From Tetrahymena elliotti 4EA (Eukaryota; Ciliophora; Oligohymenophorea; Hymenostomatida; Tetrahymenidae): 64,000 bases of DNA. Location of the stretch: contig JH720346.1 in the NCBI GenBank assembly GCA_000231825.2, positions 197,260 to 261,259 of the forward strand, in the 5' to 3' direction. This document shows, piece by piece, positions 10,236 through 23,486 of the stretch. Made by a program: the position numbers and the translations under genes. Numbering within the stretch: the stretch's first letter is position 1; the number at the start of each line of letters is the position of its first letter. The notes under the pieces are model-generated. The model worked only from the letters and a program-made list of their open reading frames with translations, did no database searches and was not told the DNA's origin.

Positions 10236-13200
10236 ATGGACATTGATAATAATAATTCATTTAGTGATGTAAGTGATGGAAATTTAGATTTAGAGTAGAT
10301 CTTATAGTCTTCAGACGATGATGATGATTTATAAGAGGAAATTTTAGCTACTCCTTCTAGTAAATAGATAGATGAGAACTAAAAGAAAGAATAATCTGAT
10401 GATAAATAGCAAAATGTATTTTCATAGCTTATTGAGGTATAGAAAGATAAGCAAAATGATACAGTATATTCAGAAAAAGAAGAATTTTAGGATATATTAA
10501 GAAGAAAGAGAAAGTAGAGAGAGGAAGAGGAAGCTCTTCTATAAGCGGAAAGGGAGATGAAAGAGAATAAACTTAATGCAATAAATCCTCTTGATCTAAT
10601 TGATTAAGAATAGGGTTAAATAATGAATAGTGATAATCAACTCTTTGCAAATTTTGAAAAAGAGTTAATTATTTCTAGAGCTAAGTTACCATAAGATTAT
10701 AATATGGAGTATTCAAACTTAGAATCTATTTCATCATATCTTTATCCACAATTAGGAGTAGAGTAAGAATATAGAACTAATAAAAATTATGGATTACCTA
10801 AAGCAATTTGCATATTACCAAATAAGCTAATAATTATAGGAACATCATATGGAATGGTAGTCATGTTTGATATTAACTCATACAAAATAACTCAAGTTAT
10901 AGGAACATTTGATGATTATAGAAAGTATGGAAGTGTATCAACTATTGATGTTAATAAAGAAGGTGATGCAATTTTAATTGGATTTGAAAAGGGAACAATA
11001 TCTCTTTATGAGACATTTTCAGGAAAATGCATCAAATAAATCTTAGGTGTTCATGAGAATACTATCTTGGTAGCTAAATATTGGAAAGGAAGAGAAAGAT
11101 TTATTTCAAGTGATTTATCTGGCAACATTTATCTTTTTAAGGTAGAATGGAAATGGTTAGATTATACATTTGATAAATAGCGTTTATTGAAAAAAGCAGA
11201 ATCACCTGGTGAAATTATTTATAATGTAGAAATTCTTTAAGAAAAGCATTGTGTTAATTCAGAATTATCAAGAATTAATACAACTATAGTGGCTTTATGT
11301 TCTGCGGCTTCAGTTTTTATTATATCTTTAGAACCAGTTGTTAAGAAGCTCTATGAGATAGAATGCCCAAATAATCTTTTATAACCAGCTTTAGCTTGTG
11401 TAAGCTGGGGTAAAGGTAGAGCCCCGTATTAAACTATGGATAACATGGATTATCCTATTCTTGCAGTAGGCTGGGGACCTGTAGTTTAGTTATATTAAAT
11501 GAATAAAATGACTATCATGCAAATATCAACTCAATAAAATGTTATCAGTGAAGGATTTGATATAGTAGGTCATTTTGTATTAGACCATTCAATTTTTTAT
11601 ATGTAATGGATTAGTTTTAGCATGCTTTTTTTGCTTAATAGTAGAAATGAGTTAAGAATTATTTATACAGGCGAATCTACAGGTGGTGCCTTTTAAGGTG
11701 ATTTATCAACTATTTAAGAAAGTATTTCAGCAAATACTTCTGAATCAAAACTTCCTTCATAATCTAATTTCAGTTCATCAAATACCTTAACACCTGTTAA
11801 TAATAATAATAGCAATAACAATAACAATAATAGTAATAAGCATTAGAAGTCATATATCAAACATAATTATGTGATTGAATAGGAAATTAACTTTATGTTT
11901 TTAATTAAAGATTTATAAAATAAATTAAAAAGAACATTTAATAACTCAATGATTGTTTCTAACTCAGATGTTTTTATTTTGACATCTAAAAATATAATAA
12001 AAGGCCACTTCTTTGAATGGAAGGAATGTATCTTTAAGTATATTAAGAAGAAAGATTGGACAGTCGCTTTGAAAATAGCAATGATGCTTTAGCATGGCAA
12101 ATTGTAATCATTTGCAAAATTACCAGATAAAATTGATTCTATTTAGAAGAAGGATTTTAATGAAACTTGTGAAAAACTATTTTTATCTTATCTTGAGAAA
12201 GAAAAGAATCGTATTGAAAATTATGTTCCTAATTCTGATAAGCACGAAGAGACTTGGAGGTTCTCCAAGATATGTTTTGAATTTTTGATTGAAATCAGAG
12301 ATTTTGAAACTCTGTTTAAAGATGCTAGGAGATGCATTATGGAATTAGATTCAAATGAAGCTTTTCATGCTTTGCTTGAACCATTTATTTTAAAACACAA
12401 AATAAAAAGCATTCCAAAAAAACATTTTAACTTTGCACTTTAATTCTTTTTACAAAAAAAGAAGTTTAATGTTGTTTAAACTATGATTGTTAATTTAGAT
12501 TTAAGTTCAATTGATTAATACGAAACACTTAAATAATGTGTAGAGCATTAGCTTTTTACTCCTCTTATTTACATATCTACTCGTAAGGATAACGATTTTA
12601 TTTCCTCACTTGAGAAAATGTATAATGAATATCAAACAGCAGCAAGAGAATAAAATATTAAAAAAAGTAGTGAAAAATATATTTATCGCTGCTTATGGTT
12701 TATTCGTCTCACTTTGCAATAAAAATTGTATCCAAATGATTAAATTGAAGAAAATAAATTCCCTAGTGCTTTAAGAACAGTTGTCTCATGGTTTTTCTCC
12801 GATTAAGTTATATCTGACTTTGCTGAAATAGATTCTGCTGTTTACTTTGAAGTTGTTTATCTTCTTTTTATTGGAAAGCCAGCCGCCATTCTACGTGAAA
12901 AAGACTAGCTACTTTTCAAATATTTCTTATTTGATTCTGAACAGTAAAACTTTTTTTTTAATTCAAAACATAAATAATTTTTAAAAAAAATATATTAAAT
13001 AGGAAAGACCAAAATGTTATTCAATATCCCAACTTTGTTCATGAACAGATGATCAAAAAGATTTATAAGATATTGAAGCCTTTAATTTAGAAAAATGAAA
13101 AGATTAAAAAAGATTTTTACTATTTTATAGGAAGAGTAGCTCACTTTATTGATATTCCTATTGACTTAGCAATATGTAAAGATAGTGCAGAATTTTTGCT

Positions 13201-15340
13201 TTAAGACAATAGTTTTGTTTCAACAGAAAAAGAAATTTCAATAAAATAATCAAATATTCTTGCTCTTGTTAAAAGAATGAGAAAATAAGAACTTTTGCTC
13301 TAAGGTATAATAGAATTGATTCCATAGATAGACAGATTAAATGATTAAATGATTGATACCGTTTATTAACAATATCAAGACAAAGCAAAGATTTTGAAGT
13401 AATAGAATGACCCTCAATATGACAGTAAGGTTAAATCAATGGCTGAAGAATTCAATGTCATTTAAAAGAAAAGATTTGTTTAAGAAAAAGTAGATCTGGA
13501 AATTTATGCTTATTGTCAATATTTAGTTGGTAACTTGTATGATGCATTCTAATAGTATTAAAGAATGATGGAACAAAGTTCTTTGAGAGTTAATCGTTAC
13601 AAAATATTTACTTGGCTTTATGAAGCTTTCAAAAGTGAAGAATTATCTTAATAGCAAAAAGAACAACTCAAAGGATATATCATTGATAATATAAAATCTA
13701 TGATTCTAACCAGCACAAGATATACTAAAAATATTATTCACAATTTCATGATAGAAAAAGAAGATAAAATATTTGAGGCCTTGCTGACCGAGCAAACTTT
13801 ACTTTTAGATTATTTAGAATGTATTATGGAAGACAGAAAAAAAGCATTAGCTAGTCCATCACCCGTTTCATCCTCTTCATCAAATTAAAATCAACAATTT
13901 TCTAATTCATTAGCAGGAAATATCAACTAGAAAGATATTTAACAAGCTATTTAACCCATTAATGAAGAGACTTTGACACTATATATTGCCTTACTTTGTA
14001 AAGTTGACCCATCAAGAGTAGTTTAAGAGCTTAAAACTAACTTTTATCCCTTAGAAAAGATTAACTTAGTTTGCAGAATAAATCATGCACATGATGCTGT
14101 TGCTTATCTCTGTGAAAAGCAAGGTAATTTTTAAGAAGCAATACAACTCTACTCAAGAATATTCCTAGAAGAATGTACAAAAACATTCTAACGTATTTCT
14201 AAAGGTAGATTCAGTTAATAAGAAAAAAGTAAAACAAAACCTGAGACTCCTTCTAATCAGTCAAGCTTACTTAGCTATGCTGCTACTACCAGCATAACTC
14301 AAATTTAGCATGTATTAAGCATTAAATTTTAGTAACTAATTGATTCTTGTGTTTCATACAGTAAATCTTAGTCAAATAGCTAAGAAATCTGGATAAGTAT
14401 GGCTAATGATATATTAAGTTGTAAAGAAGCACCCTCTGAAGGAAAAAGTCTATGGTAAGACATTGCTAATTATATAAACTAAAAAAAAGAATCTTATAAA
14501 GTAGTAAACTAAGTATTCTCTAATATAATTGCCAAACTTTTTATTGAAATATCTAACTATGTTTCTATATAAGGCATAATTAAACTCGTTTAAGATTACT
14601 AGAGCTAATTCTCTTTCTAATCAATAAAGGACAGCTTTTGTTAAATCTTGACTACTTTATCTGAAGAAATTGTTTTTCTTTAGGAAGGAAAAGAAGTTCT
14701 TCTTTAGGATGTTATTAAACAAAATATTAATTTCATTAAAAAAACTACTCAAGGTAACAGTTATGGAGTCTTTTGTAGTCATCCTGAATGCTAAAATCAT
14801 ATTAAAAATTTTAGTTCTGATATTGTGGTTTTTACTTGTGGTCATCAATATCACTAACGTTGTTTAGACATTTATGATTCTTTTAACCATCATAAAAAAA
14901 GAAAAAACACTTAAAATGTATAAGCAGGTAGTACATAAAATGCTTAACCTTAAAATAAAGTTTATCTTTGCACAATCTGTATGAAAGAAGAAATCCCATA
15001 CTTACAATAAATTGAATATGAATAAAAATAAGTTTCTCAGAAATTGCAAAACAATGTAGCAAATACTACGGCTGTCATTAATAATGATCAAGATCTAAAT
15101 TCTTAAATTAATAATCTAAATCTAAATAGAGAAGCTGGCTATAGTTCTAGTTAATATTAAGAAAGCTAAAAGGATTCTCAGTCTGTTATAACTGATAAAA
15201 GCAACAAACTGGACATTAAAGATATCTTCAGAAAACTTAGAGAAGACTAGCAAAAGCGTTTAAAAGTATTTGACAAGATAATCCAATAAGAAAATGATAA
15301 TTTTGAACAAATAAGAAGATAATATGAAAATTATTATTGA
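10236..15340 (+). CDS. VPS8: Vacuolar protein sorting 8 (CORVET tether subunit)
   Basis: Exons 10236-12943 and 13003-15340, separated by a 59-nt GTAAAAC...TAG intron; 1681 aa. Vps8 is the Rab5-effector-specific subunit of CORVET, which tethers endosomes before fusion. Residues 1-150 are acidic and disordered. Residues about 185-420 read as a WD40-like beta-propeller (GTSYGMVVMFDINSYK, LIGFEKGTISLYET, DLSGNIYLF, AVGWGPVVQLY). A long alpha-solenoid follows. Near the C-terminus is a RING-like domain: CSHPEC at about 1490, then FTCGHQYHQRCLD, then CTIC at about 1559. The loop between the last two ligand groups is an Asn/Gln-rich insertion, and about 100 charged residues follow the domain. A poly-Asn tract lies near residues 520-540. 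Known biology: Tetrahymena encodes several Vps8 paralogues specialised for different endolysosomal and secretory-granule routes; which one this is cannot be decided here. Reading across the intron hits TGA, which supports the splice. Confidence 0.93.
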
Positions 15341-15825
15341 AAAGCAAAAACTCATTTTATTAATTAGTATTTCTTTTTCATTTAATATATTTTTGTTCAA
15401 AAATAAAAAAATCTAGTGTTTGTTACTCAATTCTGAATATTTACTTAAAAGTTAATTTTAAAAATTTATTTTTCTTAAATTGTTGAGATAAAAAATTATT
15501 TAATGTTGATTAAATAAACATTTTTAAATAGTATTTAGAAAACAATGAAAGGTAGTTAAATTTCAATAATTTATTTTTTAAATTGTATTTAATTTATCAG
15601 TAAGATAAATTCTTTTATTACATATTCAAATTATTCAATTCATGCGTTGTGCATGGTTTTATTTTAAATCATATGCAAAAATTAGGATACTTTTATATAC
15701 TATAATCATTTTAACAAATACTTTTGAATTTTATTTTTTTTGATTTTGTGTGCATCAAAAGAAAGAGAAAATAAAATAAAGCCACAAATAAAATATCAAT
15801 TAAAAATAAATATCCTAAAACAAAA
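15341..15825. other. AT-rich intergenic region
   Basis: Short spacer between two genes on the same strand; it presumably holds the Vps8 3' end signal and the next promoter. No recognisable element. Confidence 0.5.
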
Positions 15826-17646
15826 ATGGACTAAATAAATTTAAATAACATACAAACTCTCAAAAATTGTAGATTGCTTTGAATAAGATTTAAAATTTAG
15901 AGGTGCTAATCATATGCTCATTCAGAAAATTATTCAAACAGAAGATCCTGAATTTTATCCTAAATGGCCACTTTTAAACAATTAAGAACTTATTTAAAAA
16001 ACTCTTTCTTCACTCAGTTAAAGGATGAAGTCATCAAAAAAATAGATATTGCTTAAAAGAAAGCCATAAATTAAGCCTAACAAATGCCCTTTGGTAAAGA
16101 GGAAATATTGAGAAAGTATCAGGAGATTTCTTAAATTAAAAAACTGAGAGAGCTACTCTTATAGGATTAGAACTCCACTTTTGATGTTTATCAATAAACT
16201 TGCAAAGATTTCATATAATAGGTTCAATTGTAGAAAGATAGAAATACTAATCTGTTCTAAAATTTATTAGATCAATGTGAATAAACATAAGATCTAATTA
16301 ATTTTGAAAGATTAAATGAAAGCAAATAAATTTTATTAGAATACTTAGATGGGTTAAGTATTTTTGATGATAAAATAGAAGAGTAGGTAATTCAAAGTGA
16401 TCTATCAAATGGAGGAAATTCATATTGGTAAAACAATAACAAAGTAGAAAAACTGATGTAATTAATTTCTAATAAGTCAAACTATTGTTCAGAAGAGTTT
16501 TTGAATCAAATTAAACAATAATTGTAGAAATTAAATCTATTCTTTGATAAAATATCTTTCGAGAGAGTTCATTTAGAAAATAAAAAGGCAATAAGATTTT
16601 ATTATTTAACTAATGAAAAGATTGATAGAGTGAATGAATATGTTGAGCATATAATCAAAATTTAAACTAGTGATTAATACCTTTATTCTGTGAAGAATTC
16701 ACATCAAATTACTAATTTGCAAAATATTTTCAATAGCAAATTAAATTTCATATCAAATAACTATAGAGATAGCTTTATTGAGTACTTAATTGAAACACAA
16801 AGTTTCTAAAATTAGCTTAATCAAGATTAAATGTATTCTGATGAACAAAGCTTTGATAGTGTTAGAAACTTACAAGCTAATTATGTAAAAAAGCTAGTTT
16901 AATTAGTGTAATAATAGCAAATTTAATAATAAAATTTTGTAAATAGTTAAAGCTATAAAGTTAAGTAGATGATACTTAACAATTTTTTTTACAATTAAAA
17001 TGAACTTGAAAATGCACTAAAACAGTTTCCTATTTTTGATTTATTATAGCCTCCATAAAATATTTTGAATTAAGTCTAGTTGTTTAAAAGTAATTTTTAA
17101 GATGGAAATTAGAGGATATAAATTTCTAAAAATATCAAAGAATAATTAGAAATTTCCATTAACGAAAATAACTATTCAGGAAAATATAAACTAGTTTACT
17201 TCAGTAACTGTGCTTCTTAGATTTTAGAAAGAGATAAAAAATACATATTTAGAGTTGAATTTAATAACGGAAGAGGAAGCGGTTTTTTAATAGGATTAAT
17301 GAAACATAAAAATATTCATTCAGATGATGGATGCTTAGATAAAATGAGTATTTGTTTTGCAATGGAAAATAACAAGATGAAATATTTTAATAATAATGGA
17401 ATTAATAAATTTGTTAAAGGTAATAGTGAGTATTTACTAGAAGAAAATAGTACTTTAGAGTTGAGAGTTTGCCTGTAAGAAAAAAGACTAGAGGTTTTAG
17501 ATTACCCAAATAGTAACATAAAGTTAGAATTGTAAAAAGAATTTAAAGATAATCTTCTTAAAGATGATCTTTGTTTCTATTTAGGATTATATAAAGACAA
17601 ATCTACCTTAGTGTTAAAAGAAGCATTAATAGTTGATAGCTTTTGA
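15826..17646 (+). pseudogene. Coiled-coil/SPRY-like family protein with two frame breaks
   Basis: An ATG at 15826 opens a frame that hits TGA after 18 codons. Homology-like reading moves to the next frame between about 15866 and 16000 (CFEQDLKFRGANHMLIQKII, then PEFYPKWPLLNNQEL), and returns to the first frame from about 16002 to the TGA at 17644-17646. Both shifts sit at A5/A6 runs and compensate each other. The body is a long Gln/Lys/Asn-rich coiled coil. The last 150 residues look like a SPRY/B30.2-like fold (YIFRVEFNNGRGSGFLIGL, then FCFYLGL-like CFYLGLYKDKSTLVL). From family knowledge, similar Tetrahymena proteins carry a B-box-like zinc-binding N-terminus; here only its final part remains. 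It could be a pseudogene, or a real gene with two homopolymer sequencing errors. No GT-AG intron can explain the first shift. Confidence 0.6.
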
Positions 17647-18176
17647 GGATTTAGAGCAAGAAATTAAAAAAAATAAATTATATTAAAAATTAATTTAGTA
17701 TGAAAAAAAAATTTTTTTTATTTGCTAGTTTCACTACTTGATACAACCATTTAAATATTAAAAAAAAATCATTTCAAAATGAATTTCTTAAATTAATTTA
17801 TTACTTTTTTAATAATTTTATAAATTAAAATATTTATTTAATAGTAATTTTCTTTATATTTAATAATTTAAACAGATTTTTTTAAGCTAAATTGAATTTA
17901 ATTTACTGGCCTATTGCATAAATCTAAATGTTTCATAAAAAAAACCCTTTTAAATTAAATTACATTTACTATTAAATAAATATTATTAAAAATAAAATTT
18001 TTTATTCAAAAAAAAATGAGATTAACATATATAAATAAATTTTATTTGATAAGACAATATTTTTTAATTATATTTGGTTTCATTGTTAAGTTTAAATTAA
18101 AATAATTTTTCTAAAAATAATTTAATTATTTGTATGTATCACTAAATTATTTGAAAATAAGTATTGTCTGCCATAT
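17647..18176. other. AT-rich convergent intergenic region
   Basis: Lies between the SPRY-like locus (plus) and LRR gene C (minus), so it holds two 3' ends. Homopolymer A and T runs only. Confidence 0.5.
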
Positions 18177-20073
18177 TCATTAAAGATCATCATTATTTAA
18201 ACTAAAAAAGGATAATTTAACAATTCTTTTTGCTTTCATAAGTTTTGAGTGTACTCTTTAAACTCCAATTTTACTAAAATCGCTACTTTTAAAATTTTAT
18301 AAAAATAAATATTGAATAAATTAATATTTAAAAGAATGAGAAAAACATAAAAATTTGAATTAAATCTGAAAATAACAAATAAAAAGTCAAGAATGAGAGA
18401 GCCAAAAAAATATCATTCAAACTCACCCAAAACCAAATTTTTCAGTCTCTCATAAATTAAAGTCTTTATTGTGCATTCAAAAATTCATAATTAGTATTGA
18501 AATTCTATTTTTACCTTAGGTAAAGTTTTAAAATTTAGAGATTAGAACATTTTGCTAACTCAGCTCCTAATTTTTGTGCACCTATTTCATCAATATTATT
18601 TAACCTTTTAAAAATTAAAAAAATAAAAGTTGAATAAAGAACTAATTAAAAGAATGAGAAAAACATTTAAATTTAAAACAGTCAAGAAAAATCAATGAAT
18701 GAAATAAAAAAATCAAGTAAACCAACACTAATTAGTCAAAAATTAAAGTTTTAATCTTTTTAAAAATGTGTAATTAAGATTGGAACATTATTTTTACACT
18801 AAATCAAGAGTCAAAGTTTAGAGATTAGAGCATTTTGTTAATTCAAATCCTAGTAATTATACTCCTTTTACACAAATGCAATTCTATCTTTTAAAAATTA
18901 TAAAATTAAATATTGAGTTAAAATGTTTAAAAAAAATAATATAAACATAGTTGCATTTAATATTAAAAAAATAAAGAAAAATTAATGAATTAGCTTAACA
19001 AAAACCAAATAAACAAACCCAATTTAGTCAGTCAGTTACTCATATAATTAAATCCTTTATTTGTTCATTCAAAATTCAAATATATATTATTAATAATGAA
19101 ACTTTATTTTTACGAGAGATCAATATTTAAAGCTGAGATATTAAAGCATTTTGCTAAACCAGATCCTAATCCTTAAGAGCCTATTTAACCAATATAATTG
19201 AAGCTTTTAAATATTATTAAAATAAATACTAAATAAAGAATAATTTAAAATAATCAAAAAAACTTGAATCTTTCTTTATTTTTACTTGAGATCAAGAGTC
19301 AAACTTTAGAGATTAGAGCATTTTGCTAACTCAAATCCTAGTCCTTATGCTCCTAAATTACCAATTTTATTTCCCCTTTTAAAAAATAAAAAAAATCAAT
19401 ATTTAATAAGGAAATATTAAAAGAATGAGCAAAACATAAAAATTGAATTAAATATAAAAACAACAATAAATGAGCTTAAAAATAGAAAGCAAAAAAATTC
19501 ACCAGTTACTCATAAACTAAAATTTGTATTTACTTATTCAATAAACCATAATTAAAATTTAAATTATATTTTTACTTGAGGTAAATACTTAAAATTTAAA
19601 GATTAGAGCATTTTGCTAAGCAAGATCCTAATTCTTATGCATCCATATTGCCAATTTTCTTCCCAATTTTAAAAAAATGAAAAATAATTATTGAAAAAAG
19701 CAACATTTAAGTAATGAAATAAACATAAAAATTTGTATCTCAAAACAACTATTAAAAATTAAAGAATGAGTTCATTAAATATTGAAGTAAACTAAATCAA
19801 AAATAATTAGTCTCTGAGAATTTAAAGTCACTGTGTACTAATAAAGCATAATTGATATCAAAACTACTTGAGGTAACAAGTCAAAGTTTAAAGATTGAAT
19901 TAGTTTAATTAAAAATTAATAAATCTACCTGAGATTAATATGAAGATTTTAGTAAGAAGTTAAATTAGACTTGAGTAACTTTAGATAAATTAAAATTAAT
20001 ATATAATTGTATATTTAAGAAATTGAAGTACGTCACTTAGATCTGTAAATTATCTTTTACTTTATATCTACAT
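18177..20073 (-). pseudogene. LRR gene C, five intact repeat exons, 5' half decayed
   Basis: Minus-strand relative of genes A and B. Intact 90-nt LRR exons lie at 19286-19375, 19114-19203, 18798-18887 and 18515-18604, each bounded by AAAAG and GTAAAAAT-type sites. The terminal exon is 18177-18285, ending KRIVKLSFFSLNNDDLQ and TGA. The 5' part is damaged. The first exon (20073 down to a GTAG donor after 19929) is 1 nt out of phase, with the familiar YLKLLKS segment in a different frame from the ATG. The second repeat (about 19866-19905) lacks its first half. The repeat at 19576-19665 reads well but its acceptor is changed from AAAAG to AAATTG. The gene may use another start, or be expressed as a truncated protein; I favour a decaying copy. 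The LRRs are ribonuclease-inhibitor-like in spacing. Confidence 0.6.
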
Positions 20074-20622
20074 TTTTTTAAAATTTTTATTGGTATTTAA
20101 TTAATATGAAAAATTTGATGAACTTTATTAAACAAAATTTTGTAAAAATAAATTATCTCTAAATTGTATTTATGATTTTTTTTAGAATAAACTGATAGAA
20201 TAGTTTAAAAAATAAAATATTAACTAATGGGGAGTAGGGCAGGGGGGTTAGTATTTTTAATAACTTTAAAAAAAATTGTAACTCTTTGTAATTTCAAAAT
20301 ATAAAAATTTCCTTTATTATTATTAAAGTTTAGAAGCTACATGCCGCTAATTTAATAAAAATATTTTAAAGTTTAATTATAATTGAAAGAAAAAAATTTA
20401 GTATAAAATTTGTAATAAATATCCAATTAGTAAATTATTGTAGATAAACAAAAAATAAATTTTAAGACTCTATTATTTATTGATTGTTAGTTTTTTAAGT
20501 AAGATGTAAGTAATTACTAGTTCTCAAAAAAAACACAAAAAATAAAACAAAAATAAATATTTTTTCATTCAGTAATTTAAAATTTCATGAAAAAGAATGT
20601 TATTCCATTATTTACCTGCATC
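20074..20622. other. Spacer between LRR genes B and C
   Basis: Contains the promoter side of gene C and the 3' flank of gene B. The only compositional feature is a guanine-rich tract at 20229-20247, listed separately. Confidence 0.5.
20229..20247 (+). other. G-rich tract with G-quadruplex potential
   Basis: The run reads G4-AGTA-G3-CA-G6, the densest guanine stretch seen in this A/T-rich window, about 155 bp upstream of the LRR gene C start. The G6 run could supply two G3 stems. Function is unknown. Confidence 0.45.
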
Positions 20623-22800
20623 TCAAAAAATATATGATAATTTAACTAATCTTTTTGATTTGAGGAGTTTTAATGATAATCTTTATTTCCCTACTTCACT
20701 AATTTGATTCTTCCTTTTTTTAAATTTAAAAAAAAATAAAGAAAACAGAATAAAGAAAGAATGAGAAAAAGATAAAAATTAATAAATGAGCCAAGCAAAT
20801 ATCAAATTAACCTAAATATTTTAGTCAATCTGTTAGTCACTCATAGGTAAAAGTCTTTATTTATCAGAATCAATATTGAAAAATTATTTTTACGAGAGGT
20901 TAAGAGTCAAGTTTGAGAGATTAAAGCATTTTACTAAGGCAAATCCTAATCCTTCTGTGCCCATTTCACCAATATTATTATAACTTTTAAAAAATTAATA
21001 TAATAAATATTGAAGGAATGAGAAAAACATAAAAATGTGAATTCAATTAGAAAAAATCAAATTAAAATTAATGAGCCAAGTATCAAGAAAACCCAAATAG
21101 ATTTATCAATCAGTAAGTCGCCCATTAATTAAAGTTTTTATTTATTTAATTATGCAATATTAATTGAAAAATAGTTTTACACAATTTCAAGAGTCAGAGT
21201 TTAGAGTTTAGAGCATTTTGCTAAGCCAGATCCTAATTCTTATGTGCCCATATCACTAATTTTATTACCACTTTTAAAAAATTATAAAAATAAAAAGACG
21301 GAATAAAATATACTAAACAAGTTTTTTAATAAAAAACTATTTTTACGTAAGATTAAGAAACAAAGTTTATAGATTAGAGCATTATGCTAATCCAGTTCCT
21401 AAACCTTATGAACCTATATCACCAATTCTATTACCCCTTTAAAAAATGTAAGTAATAATAAAGAAATATTGAAAGAATGAGAAAAAGACAAAAAATTTAA
21501 AACAAATGGATCAATGAGCCAAATAATAATCAAAACCAAATAAATTATTTAGCAATAAATTAGAGCCTTTATTTATTCAAAATTTATAATAGATAAAGAG
21601 AACTATTTTTACCCTAAATAGAGTGTTAAAGTTTTGAGATTAGGGTATTTTGCTAAGCCAGATCCTAATCCTTATATACCCATATCACCAATATTATTGA
21701 GTCTTTTAAAAAATTAAAAAATATTAAAGAAAAAAATATTGAAAGAATTATAAAAATAAAAATTTGATTTAAACCTTAATAAAAAATATTGCCTAAATTT
21801 TCATTTAAATTAGTCAGTTAGTCAACACTCATAAGTCAAGTTTTTATTTATTTAAAAATGCTGAAAAAGTATTTTTACCTCATGTTAAGATCCAAATTTT
21901 AAAGATAAGAGCATTTTGCTAAGCAAGATCCTAATTTTTATGAGCCCATATCACCAATATTATTGAACCTTTTTAAAAATTATAAAAATATAAATAATTG
22001 AATCAAGAAATATTGAAAGAATGAGAAAAAGATTAAAATGTAAATTAAATTTTAAAACAATTCATGAAGGCAGAATTAATAATACTCAAAAATTATTCAA
22101 AAATGTATAATCAATGTTAAAAAAATATTTTCACCCTAGATCAAGAGTCAAAGTTTAGAGAATTGAGCATTTTGCTAAACTAGATCCTAATTCTTATGAA
22201 CCTATATCACTCATATTATTCTACCTTTTATAAAATTATTAACATATAAGATATTCAGTAAATAAATATTAAAAGTATTAGAAAAAGATAAACATTTGAA
22301 TTAAAATTGAAAAAAATAAACAAAAATGAATAAATAAACCAAACATCAAGTAAACCCAAATAAATCATTGAGTTTCTCATAAATTAATGCATTAATTTAT
22401 TTAAAAATACATAATTATATTGAAAAACTATTTTTACTAAACGTCAAGAATCAAATATTAGAGATTACTAAATTTTGCTAAGCCAGACCCTAACATTTAT
22501 GTACCAGCATCACCAATATTATTGTCTCTTTTTAGATATCATAAAAATTATTGAATAAAAAAATATTGAAAAATATAAAAAAAGATAAAAATGTGAATTA
22601 TTTTTTGGAAACAACAAATAATAATTAACTAATGAGAAGAATTGATAAAATTACCTCAGTCTAACATCGAGGCTTAAATATGAATATTAATCAGAGCTTA
22701 ATAACTTTTAATTAATAAATGTTAATATATGCATAGGCGTCTAAAAAAATTACAGTACATCAAACAAATTTGTAAAATATTTTATGTTCTTTATTAACAT
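20623..22800 (-). CDS. Leucine-rich repeat protein B, one repeat per exon
   Basis: Nine exons: 22655-22800, 22438-22527, 22135-22224, 21879-21968, 21613-21702, 21347-21436, 21181-21270, 20894-20983 and 20623-20713; 288 aa. This is the cleanest member of the family. Exon 1 encodes a 48-residue cap (YFTNLFDVLQFF, then SYLSLDVRL). The seven middle exons are all exactly 90 nt and each encodes one 30-residue ribonuclease-inhibitor-type LRR such as NNIGDMGIQGLGSGLAK. The last exon encodes a cap ending KRLVKLSYIF. Every intron interrupts the codon after its second base. Acceptors are TTTTAAAAG; donors are GTAAAAATA-like, with one GTGAAAA variant after 22135. There is no signal peptide, membrane segment or kinase domain. 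The LRR scaffold suggests protein binding; the partner is unknown. Confidence 0.82.
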
Positions 22801-23486
22801 TAATTTATTTTTTTTAATTTTCTCACAAATTAAATTTAATATGGATTAATAATCAACATCAATCAATCAAGAATTTCATTAGTTTTTTTTCAAATCAATT
22901 TATGAAAAATATTAATATATAAGATAAATCTGATTAAATCTAATAAAATAGATAATAAAATATTTTAATATCAAACAACAACTTTTCAACTACACTATGC
23001 ACAACTGGCTCCGATTTGATGTATATGAAAAAAACTACCTAAATATTGAGCAAGTTTACAAACCAAAAATTTGTTATTTCTATTATTTTCTTTTATAATC
23101 TTGTAGCACATTCTAATTATTAATAATTTTTGTTTCTAAAATATTTTATCTAAATACACTGTAGTCTCTTAAATTTAATTTTAAAAATGAATTAAAATGT
23201 AAATTAAATATATAAATAAAATTTAAATGTAAAGAAATATTTTTATTTGATTAAATAATACATAGGAATAAATAGTTATTAGTCTTTACAAAAGAACAAA
23301 TATTTGTATTAAGTCAATCAATATAAGATATCATTATATAATTAAATGCTAGGAGAGTATGTCTATCATTTTTAAGTAAATATGCTAATAATAGTTATTT
23401 ATATATCAACAATAAATTAATAATTTCTAAATTTAAAAATAATTAAAATTACATTTTATGTATTTTCTTGGAGCTTTTAATTTACT
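22801..23486. other. Spacer between LRR genes A and B
   Basis: About 690 bp of A/T-rich sequence holding the promoter side of gene B and the 3' flank of gene A. No repeat exon remnants, RNA gene or other structure recognised. Confidence 0.5.

Noticed and set aside
10236..15340. Many TAA/TAG codons inside genes, which would make them look like pseudogenes.
   Set aside because: They occur at glutamine positions throughout otherwise conserved proteins and true ends are always TGA, so this is the ciliate nuclear code.
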